Positions 16,444-23,470 of a stretch of 41,470 nt of DNA are shown in pieces. The DNA is taken from the NCBI RefSeq assembly GCF_000376385.1, contig NZ_AQWN01000013.1:1-41470 (forward strand). Reading direction: 5' to 3'. The notes under the pieces were generated by a model, which had not been told where the DNA came from, made no database searches, and worked only from the letters and a program-made list of their open reading frames with translations. This DNA comes from Desulfurispora thermophila DSM 16022 (GTDB taxonomy: Bacteria; Bacillota; Desulfotomaculia; Desulfotomaculales; Desulfurisporaceae). Position 1 is the first letter of the stretch. Each line of letters opens with the position of its first letter. The translations under genes were made by a program, and so were the position numbers.

Positions 16444-16485
16444 CCTCACCTGCCGGGGATGGAAACATCCAGAAAGGGGGTGAGG
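16444..16485 (+). promoter_or_regulatory. Hairpin hiding the ribosome site of the small toxin
   Basis: CCTCACC (16444-16450) is the exact complement of GGTGAGG (16479-16485), which overlaps the ribosome site AAAGGGGG (about 16473-16480). Inside is a second stem, GGATG-GAAA-CATCC (16457-16470), with a GNRA loop. Ribosome access would require opening this fold, as in type I toxin messages. Confidence 0.65.
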
Positions 16486-16489
16486 CGGG

Positions 16490-16579
16490 ATGCTGACTGT
16501 ATCGGATACGACGCAAATAGTTACAGCTGTCATCCTACTGATCACCCTTGTAGTGTTAATCGCCGACCGCAGGCGTTAA
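16490..16579 (+). CDS. Small membrane toxin candidate (holin-like, 29 residues)
   Basis: The 29-residue peptide begins MLTVSDTT, has one hydrophobic helix (about 9-25, QIVTAVILLITLVVLIA) and ends in DRRR. This is the shape of the putative holin-like/TxpA-type toxins of Firmicutes, which depolarise the membrane when free. The ribosome site AGAAAGGGGGTGAGG is strong but locked in a hairpin. A minus-strand promoter 110-130 bases downstream points back at the gene, and the message would end at 16742, beyond that promoter. Hidden ribosome site plus converging antisense RNA is the type I toxin-antitoxin layout. The toxin nature is inferred from size and context. Confidence 0.65.
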   Translation: MLTVSDTTQIVTAVILLITLVVLIADRRR

Positions 16580-16587
16580 AAGCGTAG

Positions 16588-16678
16588 CCCCTTGAACTGT
16601 TGCCGCAGTCCAAGGGGCCGTAATTAAAACCTCGGTATGGTGAGGCACCACAAGCCGTTTCTGGTTACCAGTATTCCC
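16588..16678 (-). ncRNA. Candidate antisense antitoxin RNA
   Basis: A transcript from the minus-strand promoter at 16685-16713 would start near 16678 and run left through the 3' untranslated region of the toxin message. Near 16617-16588 it meets a stable hairpin (CCCCTTG…CAAGGGG arms, plus-strand reading). The U-run after this hairpin is short (GCTTTTAA), so the exact 3' end is uncertain and may reach the toxin stop codon. Confidence 0.55.
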
Positions 16679-16684
16679 ACTTTT

Positions 16685-16713
16685 ATTATGAGACAACAGT
16701 GAAAGTCTGTCAA
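16685..16713 (-). promoter_or_regulatory. Minus-strand promoter of the antisense RNA
   Basis: Read on the minus strand: TTGACA (16713-16708), a spacer of exactly 17, then CATAAT (16690-16685). This is one of the best sigma-A-type promoters in the window, and no minus-strand gene follows it. Confidence 0.7.
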
Positions 16714-16714
16714 G

Positions 16715-16742
16715 GCCCGCTTGGTGCGGGCTTTTTATTATT
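16715..16742 (+). terminator. Rho-independent terminator of the toxin message
   Basis: GCCCGC-TTGGT-GCGGGC is followed by TTTTTATTATT. It lies beyond the antisense promoter, so the two RNAs overlap. Confidence 0.88.
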
Positions 16743-16767
16743 CCTAAGGGGGAGGTGAATTTAAACC

Positions 16768-17010
16768 ATGACACTGGAGGAACTAAGGAAAAAGTGCATA
16801 GAGCAGGTCGAACTGCAGGGTGAGGGTGCCGAAGTTGGCCTGATCATACCCAGGCCCTGGAGGACGCAAAAACGTATACGCCTGGTGAATGTATCTGGCG
16901 CACCATATGGTGAACCTGTGGCGGATGCATCTGGGGGTACTTTGTGTTTCTTTCGGGCCTGTGAAGTGCTCCAGTGGTTGGAGCGGTGCGCACAAGCGCA
17001 GGAAAACTGA
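16768..17010 (+). CDS. Small conserved-looking hypothetical protein
   Basis: The 80-residue soluble protein has a good start (AAGGGGGAGGTGA before ATG 16768). It begins with a charged helix (TLEELRKKCIEQVELQ), continues with IIPRPWRTQKRIRLV, and has a C-terminal helix (CFFRACEVLQWLERC). I recognise no family. Directly after its stop the IsrB-tail repeat begins, so the original downstream neighbour has been replaced by an insertion or deletion event. Confidence 0.65.
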   Translation: MTLEELRKKCIEQVELQGEGAEVGLIIPRPWRTQKRIRLVNVSGAPYGEPVADASGGTLCFFRACEVLQWLERCAQAQEN

Positions 17011-17012
17011 TT

Positions 17013-17104
17013 ACTCTTTCGACTTTGAAAACAAGAGAGTATCACAAAACGCAAGAAAAGAACATTGCAAGCCGCTGTTTCAGCAGACTTGGTATTACAA
17101 AAAA
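17013..17104 (+). repeat. IsrB 3'-end repeat, copy B
   Basis: This is 92 bp with one difference from 90-181. It stands without the rest of isrB and is joined in frame to an Rpn-type nuclease remnant. It looks like the scar of an excised or deleted IsrB element. Confidence 0.95.
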
Positions 17105-17671
17105 ATCATCCGCACCGTGGTTATCTACGCCGGGGAAATTAGCCGGGCTGCTGATACGCTGCTTAAAGGTACTCTTGACTACCAGGTGCGCAACGTTTAC
17201 CTGTACAGCTACGACAGAGATGCCGTCTACCAGCGGCTGCAGCAAAAAGCAGAAAAGGGCGAGCCCTTCACGCGGCAGGAAATGCTGGAGCTGATCTTCC
17301 TGCCCCTCATGAAAAGCAGCGCAGACCGCTCCGAAATGGCCATCAAAGCTGCAGAACTGGCCAAGACCAACGAGATACCGGAAACACCGTTCCTGCTGGG
17401 GGCAATCATAGCCATCAGCGACAAGATCATGGAGGAAGACGCCAAAAGAAAACTTTTGGAGGTGCTCAAGATGACCAGGATTGAACAATGGATTAGAGAA
17501 GAAGCCCGGGCGGAGGGCTGGATGTTGGGTAAACAGGAGGGCAAACAAGAGGGCAAACAGGAAAGCGCCCTGGCCGCCCTGCGGGAGGGCTTAGACCCGC
17601 AGCTGGTGAGCAAAATCACCGGCCTTTCGCTGGAAGACGTTCTGGAGCTACAGAAGAAGGTTGTGCATTAG
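17105..17671 (+). pseudogene. Rpn/PD-(D/E)XK recombination-promoting nuclease, C-terminal remnant
   Basis: The sequence from IRTVVIYAGEIS to the end matches the C-terminal two thirds of Rpn family nuclease/putative transposase proteins. It includes the FLPLM region, the EEDAKRKLLEVLKMT helix, IEQWIREEARAEGW and the typical repeated GKQEGKQEGKQE. The N-terminal part with the PD-(D/E)XK active site is missing. In its place the frame continues upstream into the IsrB-tail repeat and the antisense-like part of the preceding gene. The open frame from 16889 is therefore a chance chimera and is not expected to be active. Confidence 0.8.
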
Positions 17672-17683
17672 AACCCCGCCGGC

Positions 17684-17710
17684 AAACCACCGCTCACCCG
17701 GTGGTTTTTT
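17684..17710 (+). terminator. Rho-independent terminator, copy 1 of a second duplicated pair
   Basis: An ACCACCG/CGGTGGT stem with a CTCACC loop is followed by TTTTTT. A 25-base identical copy lies at 19510-19534, on the far side of the AT-rich HicA-like pair. Confidence 0.88.
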
Positions 17711-17795
17711 AATTTTAGGAAAAGGATGAAATTCAGCAGCGGGTTCAAAGGTGGGTATCGAAATCTGAAAATTATTATGAATTTTAGAAAACACC

Positions 17796-17823
17796 TTGAA
17801 CATGCTCAGTGTTGGTGTAAGAT
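17796..17823 (+). promoter_or_regulatory. Possible promoter of the HicA-like pair
   Basis: TTGAAC, a spacer of 16, then TAAGAT lie in an AT-rich stretch. The non-coding mobile element sits between this promoter and the genes. Confidence 0.35.
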
Positions 17824-17868
17824 TAATGTAACTACCGAATGACTGAGTTTGTCATAGACCCCATGGCT

Positions 17869-18047
17869 AAAGCCGGGGGCTTCCACGCGGCGCATACTCG
17901 GTGATGAGAGGCGGGCTGGCAATAAAGCGGAGGATGCTGGTTGCCAGATAAAGCGTATCGGGCTTTCACGAGGCCTGCGGGGAAGGTCTGCGCTGGCAGG
18001 CCGGTTGAGCCGTGAAGCCCCGGAATTTATTCCAGGGAAGCGTCACC
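17869..18047 (+). mobile_element. Non-coding IS200/IS605-derived element with an orphan omega-RNA-like end
   Basis: The left end is the hairpin CCCC-ATGGC-TAAA-GCCG-GGGG (17869-17889), nearly the same as the IsrB end hairpins. The right end is GAAGCCCC-GGAATTTATT-CCAGGG-AAGCGTCAC (about 18013-18047), the characteristic 3' hairpin of TnpB-type elements. No transposase or nuclease gene lies between. Several GC-rich inverted repeats fill the roughly 180 bp. TnpB guide RNAs end at this right end and take their guide from the bases beyond it (here CATTAACAAGATG). Confidence 0.65.
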
Positions 18048-18091
18048 ATTAACAAGATGTCCCAAAATTTAATCAAAGGGGGGATGCGTTT

Positions 18092-19156
18092 ATGGACGAA
18101 AGGAGCCTCGTTTTAAAAATAGAGGGCCTTTCAGTCGGTAAGGGCAGAATCCCTTTTTCTTTATTAGTAAAGATTCTTAAAGGTATTCAGGAAATAATTT
18201 ATCTCGTAGCATTATCTGAGCAATGCCGTGATATAAAAAAAAGAGCAAGGATTCCATCAAATATCCAGCGCTCTTGTGAGTTAATAAGGGTACTTGAAAG
18301 TCCAGGAAGCTACGAGATACTTGCATCACTCCCTGAGCCTCAGCAAAGGATTATGTTTAGTGAGAATGATTATGATATAGGGATAGCAGCCAGGAGGAAG
18401 TTGCTAGAATTAATGGATGCCGTTTCAATATCATACAACGATAAACACATTGAAGATATAATACCAGATAGCAGTTATCGTAAGCGAATATTAAAAACTA
18501 TAGAATCCTTTAGCCCACGTCCTGGACAAGATTGGAGTTTATATGTTGGCGGGAGAAATGGAGAACCTTATGGGTATGTTAATTCAGAAACTCGAAAAAA
18601 TGTTAGCAGGCTTTTAGTTGGACAATGGTTGGAACATCGTACAATAACAGGGGAATTAATGAGGATACATTTGGATGAGAAAAGTTTTGGTATTCGATAT
18701 AAGCCTACTGATCAAGTGTTGATCTGTTATTACGATCCAGATTTAGAAGACATAATAATTAACAACCTGAGAGGCGTTGTACGAGTGACTGGTACTGTTA
18801 AGCTAGATCATAATGGACATCCTGAAAAAGTAGTAAACGTTTATGAAATAGATGAGGTGGATTTGAGTCCAATTAGTTTTTCTAGAATTGCTTCAGACGG
18901 TATTGAACTTGTACTTAAAAAACCTATAGAAGTAATACCAGAGTTAAATGAGCAAGAAGTGATTATTGAGTTTCAAGAGTTAAATATTATATCATCAGGG
19001 GAAACGGTAGATGAGGCAGTTATGGAACTGCAATCTGATATTGTGTGGCTATGGAAGGAATATGCAAAGGAAGAAGACGATGCTTTAAGTGTTGATGCTA
19101 TTAAATTAAAATACCTTTTACTAGATATGGTAGCGGAGGAGCATCATGAGCAGTAG
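18092..19156 (+). CDS. Large partner of a HicA-like toxin, HicB-like C-terminus
   Basis: The 354-residue soluble protein starts at ATG 18092 behind AAAGGGGGG. The first 270 residues show no family I recognise. Near 285-330 there is a stretch (EVIIEFQELNIISSGETVDEAVMELQSDI) that follows the HicB pattern of a short beta strand, S-G-E/D-T-x-x-E-A, then a helix. The next gene is HicA-like and overlaps by eleven bases, so the pair looks like an antitoxin-toxin module with an unusually large first protein. The pair is AT-rich against its surroundings and lies between duplicated terminators, so it was acquired as cargo. The antitoxin role is inference. Confidence 0.65.
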   Translation: MDERSLVLKIEGLSVGKGRIPFSLLVKILKGIQEIIYLVALSEQCRDIKKRARIPSNIQRSCELIRVLESPGSYEILASLPEPQQRIMFSENDYDIGIAARRKLLELMDAVSISYNDKHIEDIIPDSSYRKRILKTIESFSPRPGQDWSLYVGGRNGEPYGYVNSETRKNVSRLLVGQWLEHRTITGELMRIHLDEKSFGIRYKPTDQVLICYYDPDLEDIIINNLRGVVRVTGTVKLDHNGHPEKVVNVYEIDEVDLSPISFSRIASDGIELVLKKPIEVIPELNEQEVIIEFQELNIISSGETVDEAVMELQSDIVWLWKEYAKEEDDALSVDAIKLKYLLLDMVAEEHHEQ

Positions 19157-19442
19157 AAAACGGAGTGAGGTTGAAAATGGGCTGGTTAGAAAAGGATTTG
19201 TGAAGTCAAATAGTGATCATAAAAAATTTATTTATTATACTTTTAACGGAAAAAAGACAAGTGTTTGGACTAAAACAAGCCATGGTTCAGGCCATAACGA
19301 GCTCTCTGAAGATATATTGAGGAAAATTGCAAAACAGTGTTGTTTAACAAGAATGGACTTGAATAGATTGCTTGACTGTCCCTTAAATAGGGAGGACTAT
19401 GAAAGAATGTTAATAGAAAAGGGACGTATTATCGTTAGTTAA
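19146..19442 (+). CDS. HicA-like mRNA interferase candidate
   Basis: The 98-residue basic protein has the order of secondary structure of the HicA/YcfA dsRBD-like fold. It begins with EVENGLVRKGFVKSNSDHKKF and a short beta hairpin (YYTFNGKKTSVWTK). SHGSGHNELSEDILRKIAKQC and a C-terminal extension of about 25 residues follow. The usual G-S-H is replaced by SDHKKF, so the catalytic His position fits but the glycine does not. The start overlaps the end of the 354-residue partner. HicA toxins cleave mRNA. A divergent member is the best reading; a plain dsRNA-binding protein is the alternative. Confidence 0.6.
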   Translation: MSSRKRSEVENGLVRKGFVKSNSDHKKFIYYTFNGKKTSVWTKTSHGSGHNELSEDILRKIAKQCCLTRMDLNRLLDCPLNREDYERMLIEKGRIIVS

Positions 19443-19508
19443 CTGTCAATTACCCCCGGCACAAGACTGATGGTTTCCAGGTGGCATTTTTCAATTAAAA
19501 AACACTCA

Positions 19509-19541
19509 CAACCACCGCTCACCCGGTGGTTTTTCTCTTTT
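19509..19541 (+). terminator. Rho-independent terminator, copy 2 of a second duplicated pair
   Basis: ACCACCG-CTCACC-CGGTGGT is followed by TTTTTCTCTTTT. It is identical over 25 bases to the copy at 17684. Confidence 0.88.
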
Positions 19542-19619
19542 CAGGGGGTGTCAACAATGGAACAAAACCAAACACCGATTCGTCATTTAGTAAAATATCC
19601 CAGAAAGGAGATGCCTGAC

Positions 19620-20828
19620 GTGAAAAAGCGAATTGTTGCCGCTGCGCTCTCGCTCATGCTGGTATCCGGCCTGGCTGGCTGCGGTGTCAAAGAACAGGCG
19701 CAGCAGGTTGCCCAGGACGTTACCGGAAAGGCCGGCAGCATTGCCGGCGTAGTTGCCGAGCAGGCGCAAATTGCCCTGCACAAACTGCCCTTCGGCATTG
19801 GCCGGGCCGAGGCCAAAGTGCTCACGCCCGACCAGACCGACAAGGTGCGCGTGGCCAAGTTCTGGATTGGCAAAAAATACTACGAAGTGGACGGCCAGCG
19901 CTATGAAATGGACGTGGCTCCATATGTAAAGAACAACCGCACCATGATGCCCGTCCGGTACGTCGCCTACGCCCTGGGTATCCCGGAGGAAGACATCAAG
20001 TATGCCCGGAATGACAAGGAAGACGATGAAATGGTTGAAACAAAGCGGTATGCTAAAGAAACATATACACTCAAAACAAAATATGACCCCCGTTATGACA
20101 CTTCTGCGGATGTTACACACGGGCTGGATTACTTCAAGATACTGTTTGACAATAAGAAATACCTGTTTATGGAAATGGCTGGCTATCCTTCAGTCGTAAA
20201 TCTTGACGTACCCCCAGAAATCATCCCCCCCGGCCGCACCATGCTGCCTTTCCGGGCCGTAGTCCAGGCCCTGGGCGGGCTGTGCTTCTGGGATGAAAAA
20301 GAGCAGAGCGTCACCATCGTTACCTGGCGGGAAACGCCGCCGCCCACCAAACAGACCGTGAAGAAAGTCACCGTTTACAAGGGTAAGAATTATGCTGACG
20401 TGGTGTATGTGGACGGCCAGCAAAAGCGGGTGTACACCGAAAAGCCGGCCATGATCCACGACCCGCGCGACGGCGGCTGGACACTGGATGTGATTGAATG
20501 GTTCAAGCTCTGGGGCGTACCCGATGAAAACATCCTCTTTGACCCGCAGCGGGGCGGCATTGCTGTCCGCGCTGCGTCGGGCGAATATCCCTGCAAAGCC
20601 AGCGGGTATATCTACTTCTACCAAGGTGAAATCAAAGCCTGGAACAACTTCTACGAGCGGTCGGTGTTCAGCAAGCAGGCCAAGGTATTTGAAATGTTTA
20701 TGAGGGACGGAAGGCTTTATTCCGGGGGGGCTGCAAAAAGCGCTGTTATGTGGATGTTTGGCAGAGTATCTAAAACCGACCCGTATTCAACCGAAATGTT
20801 TGGACTGGAGATGCCTACCTCAGACTGA
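19620..20828 (+). CDS. Lipoprotein with two copper-amine-oxidase N-terminal-type domains
   Basis: This is an exported, membrane-anchored protein. From GTG 19620 it has 402 residues. A lipoprotein signal with lipobox LAGC (about residue 18) is followed by two stalk-type modules: KKYYEVDGQRYEMDVAPYVKNNRTMMPVRYVAYALG, and then VPPEIIPPGRTMLPFRAVVQALGG with VTI. This N-R-T-M-x-P-x-R pattern is the copper amine oxidase N-terminal-like domain common in exported Firmicutes proteins; it is a binding module without oxidase activity. GTG 19620 is chosen because AAAGGAG lies ten bases before it and the lipoprotein signal begins there. The frame is open up to ATG 19557, which would place the signal internally. 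A terminator follows. Confidence 0.82.
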   Translation: MKKRIVAAALSLMLVSGLAGCGVKEQAQQVAQDVTGKAGSIAGVVAEQAQIALHKLPFGIGRAEAKVLTPDQTDKVRVAKFWIGKKYYEVDGQRYEMDVAPYVKNNRTMMPVRYVAYALGIPEEDIKYARNDKEDDEMVETKRYAKETYTLKTKYDPRYDTSADVTHGLDYFKILFDNKKYLFMEMAGYPSVVNLDVPPEIIPPGRTMLPFRAVVQALGGLCFWDEKEQSVTIVTWRETPPPTKQTVKKVTVYKGKNYADVVYVDGQQKRVYTEKPAMIHDPRDGGWTLDVIEWFKLWGVPDENILFDPQRGGIAVRAASGEYPCKASGYIYFYQGEIKAWNNFYERSVFSKQAKVFEMFMRDGRLYSGGAAKSAVMWMFGRVSKTDPYSTEMFGLEMPTSD

Positions 20829-20858
20829 GCGCCCGAATATGGGCGTTTTTATTTTTTA
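20829..20858 (+). terminator. Rho-independent terminator
   Basis: CGCCC-GAATAT-GGGCG is followed by TTTTTATTTTTT, directly after the lipoprotein stop. Confidence 0.85.
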
Positions 20859-20884
20859 GCACACTTTTTCAGGAGGGATGCCTA

Positions 20885-23422
20885 TTGCCAAAGCGCAGAG
20901 TAATTCTTTATTTACTGCTGGCAGTATTCCTGCTCACCTTTGGTGGCCAGCACGGCCAGCCGCCGCCAGCTGTAGCAGATGGAGGAACAGGAGATACTGA
21001 CACTCCCCCCTTTGGCGATACCTATGTCCAGGTCGGCTACACCCCGGTGCGTTTCATCTTCCCGGACGGCAGCGAGGAATGGCACTGTGCCGGGCTGTTT
21101 AAAGACCCGGTATTAAAAACCGGTGGCAAGGCGGCCATGCCGACCGGGATTGCCAGCGCCAGGCTGTCGGCGTTTTTGCGCGACTACGGGGTATTACAGA
21201 CTGGTGCCGGAAGCAATACTAGTTGGGATTTGTGGACAGGCTTCTCCGCTGGTTCGCTCACCACCCTCGACCTGCGCCCCTGGTTTGTTAATCACACCAA
21301 GGTATACAGCTACACCCAGGGCACATACAGCGGCGACCCGTACAGTATGCCGGAAGCCAGCGTCAGGACTTACATGAACAGCAACATATTCCTGATCAAT
21401 GTGCCTCCCGGCACGCCCAGGCCGCCCAGCAAAGATGCCCCCAAAGGCGAAAACGTCATCCGGCACTTTGCCCCGCCCGACCTGATAGCCAAAGAAATCA
21501 TCCCCGGCTATCCCGAGCAGGGCGGCCCCACTCCCGGTGCGGCATACACCGGCCAGGCCAAGTTTTACAACAACGGCAAGATGGCTGGCCAGGCAAAGGT
21601 GCAGATATTCCAGAGGTCGGGAGGCCGGGAAACTCTGGTCGGTGAAACAACCGTGACCCTCAATAAGATGGGCGAAACCACCGTAGAATTCCTCTGGACG
21701 GCCACCGGTGCGGATGATGAAGCGTTAATTGCTTTCATCAATCCCGATTTAAACTTCACTTATACCGACCCGGCCCTGTCCGGCATGGTCTGCCATGAAG
21801 AAATAAACCACACCCAGTATTATCCGGAAAAATTCAACTGGCCGGGTAACAACCGCATTGAAAAGAGCGTGGTCAACAACAACAAGAACCTGAAAGTAGA
21901 AAACGTCCTGCCCCAACCGGGCAAACCCAAGACAGGGGCCACGGTAAACCTGACGGTGGATGTGGTTAACGACAATACTTTCGGCTATTACCTGCCCATT
22001 ACCACCGACCTTTACTGGTACGTTGACGGTGTGCTTATGGGCAAGCGAGAGAACATCACCATACCGGGCGGCAGTAGAGTGACCCTGGACGGTTTTAGTT
22101 TCAAAGGTACAAAGGGTAAGCATACCGTGAAATTCTTTGTCAACCCGAACAAAAACAAGCCTGCTGTGGAGAAAATCTACCCGCTGGATAACGTCCTTGT
22201 GAAGGACATCTACTTCAGCGACGACCTGGACCTGTATGTGACCGACTGCCGGGGCGGCTATTTCCTGGCCGGGAGCACCAATACGCTCTCTGTCAAAGTG
22301 GGCTCCAGCCAAGAGAGCGTTAAGACGGTGACCGATACGGTGGACTTCTATGTGGCCGGGGAAAAAATAGATACCCAGCAAGTCACCCTCGACCCCGGCG
22401 AGCAAAAAATACTCACCGTGGACTGGACAGCTCCGGACAGCAACTGGAGCGGTGTATTTAAAGCGGTGGTCAACAGCGACATGAACCCCGGCGAGATCAC
22501 CTATGCCAACAACGTCTGTACCGCCGACCTGCGGGTGAACAAAATAGCGGCGTCCATCTCCTGCCTGCCGGACTGGATCAGTAACACCAGCCTTTACTGC
22601 TACGATGGTGATTGCCAGTGCGGTGACTGCGATGAAGACCCTCACTACGAAACACTGACCGTAAACATTAAAGACCTGCAGCCTACCACCATACGGGCCG
22701 GTGAGGGCTTTTCCTTTAAGGTAATTACCAACTACGACTGCAGCAGCTGCTCCCGGTGCAGCACCTCCTGCGAAGATGGCAGCTGTTCGGCCGGTGAAAA
22801 TAAAACCTGCCCCGAATTTGGTGGTGCCAGAGAGGTGGTGGCCTTCTTCCCGGAAGGCACGCCGGGTGTGGATGATACTTTGAGCAACATTTTTGTTACC
22901 CGAAACGGTTTAAAAGGCATCAAGCTCATACCCAAATACCTCCCCGGCAGCAATTACAACGAGTGGACGCTGCCCAGGGTGGTCATCACACCTTCCGACG
23001 TAGAAAAATCCGACCGGGGTGACGACATTAAATACGTTGAGGATGACTACATCCTGGATGTAGGTGACCCATACGATGAATGTGACGATGAGCTGGAGGG
23101 CGGACACAAGCACTACACCCCGTTCCCCACAAAGGATGGGGCATACACATTTGTTGTGGCCGCCTGGGGCGGTAGCGAAGGTTACAACCTGGTGGACTGC
23201 AAGCAGACATCGGTCACAATAAAGGGCTCGCCTTATGATGACTTTATAGTGCGCCGTGTCCACCCGGAAAAACCGTTTCCCGCCGGGATAGGCATCAACT
23301 GGCAGGGCCATGTGGAGGAATTCTTTACCGAGGACGTGATTGAATTCTGGCGGTCATACGGGGATAGCGCAACTGATGATGAGTGCTGGTGGACGTTTGA
23401 TTTTGACCCAATGCTGCCATGA
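20885..23422 (+). CDS. Secreted cysteine-rich CARDB-domain protein
   Basis: This is a probable surface or pilus-associated protein. From TTG 20885 (AGGAGGG just before it) it has 845 residues. A signal peptide covers about 1-32 (ILYLLLAVFLLTFG…VADGG). The mid part has two CARDB-like beta-sandwich domains (about 340-430 and 455-555, with VTLDPGEQKILTVDWTAP). A Cys-rich region spans about 565-650, with CYDGDCQCGDCDE and CSSCSRCSTSC, followed by a beta-rich C-terminus. I count 18 cysteines, many in C-x-x-C and C-x-C spacing, so disulfides or metal sites are likely. There is no sortase motif. It stands between terminators in its own unit. The CxxC membrane protein at 14889 could oxidise it; this is inference. 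Confidence 0.8.
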   Translation: MPKRRVILYLLLAVFLLTFGGQHGQPPPAVADGGTGDTDTPPFGDTYVQVGYTPVRFIFPDGSEEWHCAGLFKDPVLKTGGKAAMPTGIASARLSAFLRDYGVLQTGAGSNTSWDLWTGFSAGSLTTLDLRPWFVNHTKVYSYTQGTYSGDPYSMPEASVRTYMNSNIFLINVPPGTPRPPSKDAPKGENVIRHFAPPDLIAKEIIPGYPEQGGPTPGAAYTGQAKFYNNGKMAGQAKVQIFQRSGGRETLVGETTVTLNKMGETTVEFLWTATGADDEALIAFINPDLNFTYTDPALSGMVCHEEINHTQYYPEKFNWPGNNRIEKSVVNNNKNLKVENVLPQPGKPKTGATVNLTVDVVNDNTFGYYLPITTDLYWYVDGVLMGKRENITIPGGSRVTLDGFSFKGTKGKHTVKFFVNPNKNKPAVEKIYPLDNVLVKDIYFSDDLDLYVTDCRGGYFLAGSTNTLSVKVGSSQESVKTVTDTVDFYVAGEKIDTQQVTLDPGEQKILTVDWTAPDSNWSGVFKAVVNSDMNPGEITYANNVCTADLRVNKIAASISCLPDWISNTSLYCYDGDCQCGDCDEDPHYETLTVNIKDLQPTTIRAGEGFSFKVITNYDCSSCSRCSTSCEDGSCSAGENKTCPEFGGAREVVAFFPEGTPGVDDTLSNIFVTRNGLKGIKLIPKYLPGSNYNEWTLPRVVITPSDVEKSDRGDDIKYVEDDYILDVGDPYDECDDELEGGHKHYTPFPTKDGAYTFVVAAWGGSEGYNLVDCKQTSVTIKGSPYDDFIVRRVHPEKPFPAGIGINWQGHVEEFFTEDVIEFWRSYGDSATDDECWWTFDFDPMLP

Positions 23423-23424
23423 GG

Positions 23425-23452
23425 AAGCCGGGCCAAGAGAGCCCGGCTTAAT
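23425..23452 (+). terminator. Rho-independent terminator
   Basis: AAGCCGGGC and GCCCGGCTT arms flank CAAGAGA, followed by AATTT. The U-run is weak. Confidence 0.75.
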
Positions 23453-23470
23453 TTGCGGAGGTGTTTTGCA

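Noticed and set aside
16889-17107. Extended N-terminus of the Rpn remnant back to 16889
   Set aside because: This part is a shifted frame of the 80-residue gene plus the IsrB tail, not a nuclease domain.
21749-22645. 298-codon minus-strand frame opposite the CARDB gene
   Set aside because: Codon-register shadow; the composition (many His, Val, Gly) mirrors the plus-strand protein and no motif is seen.
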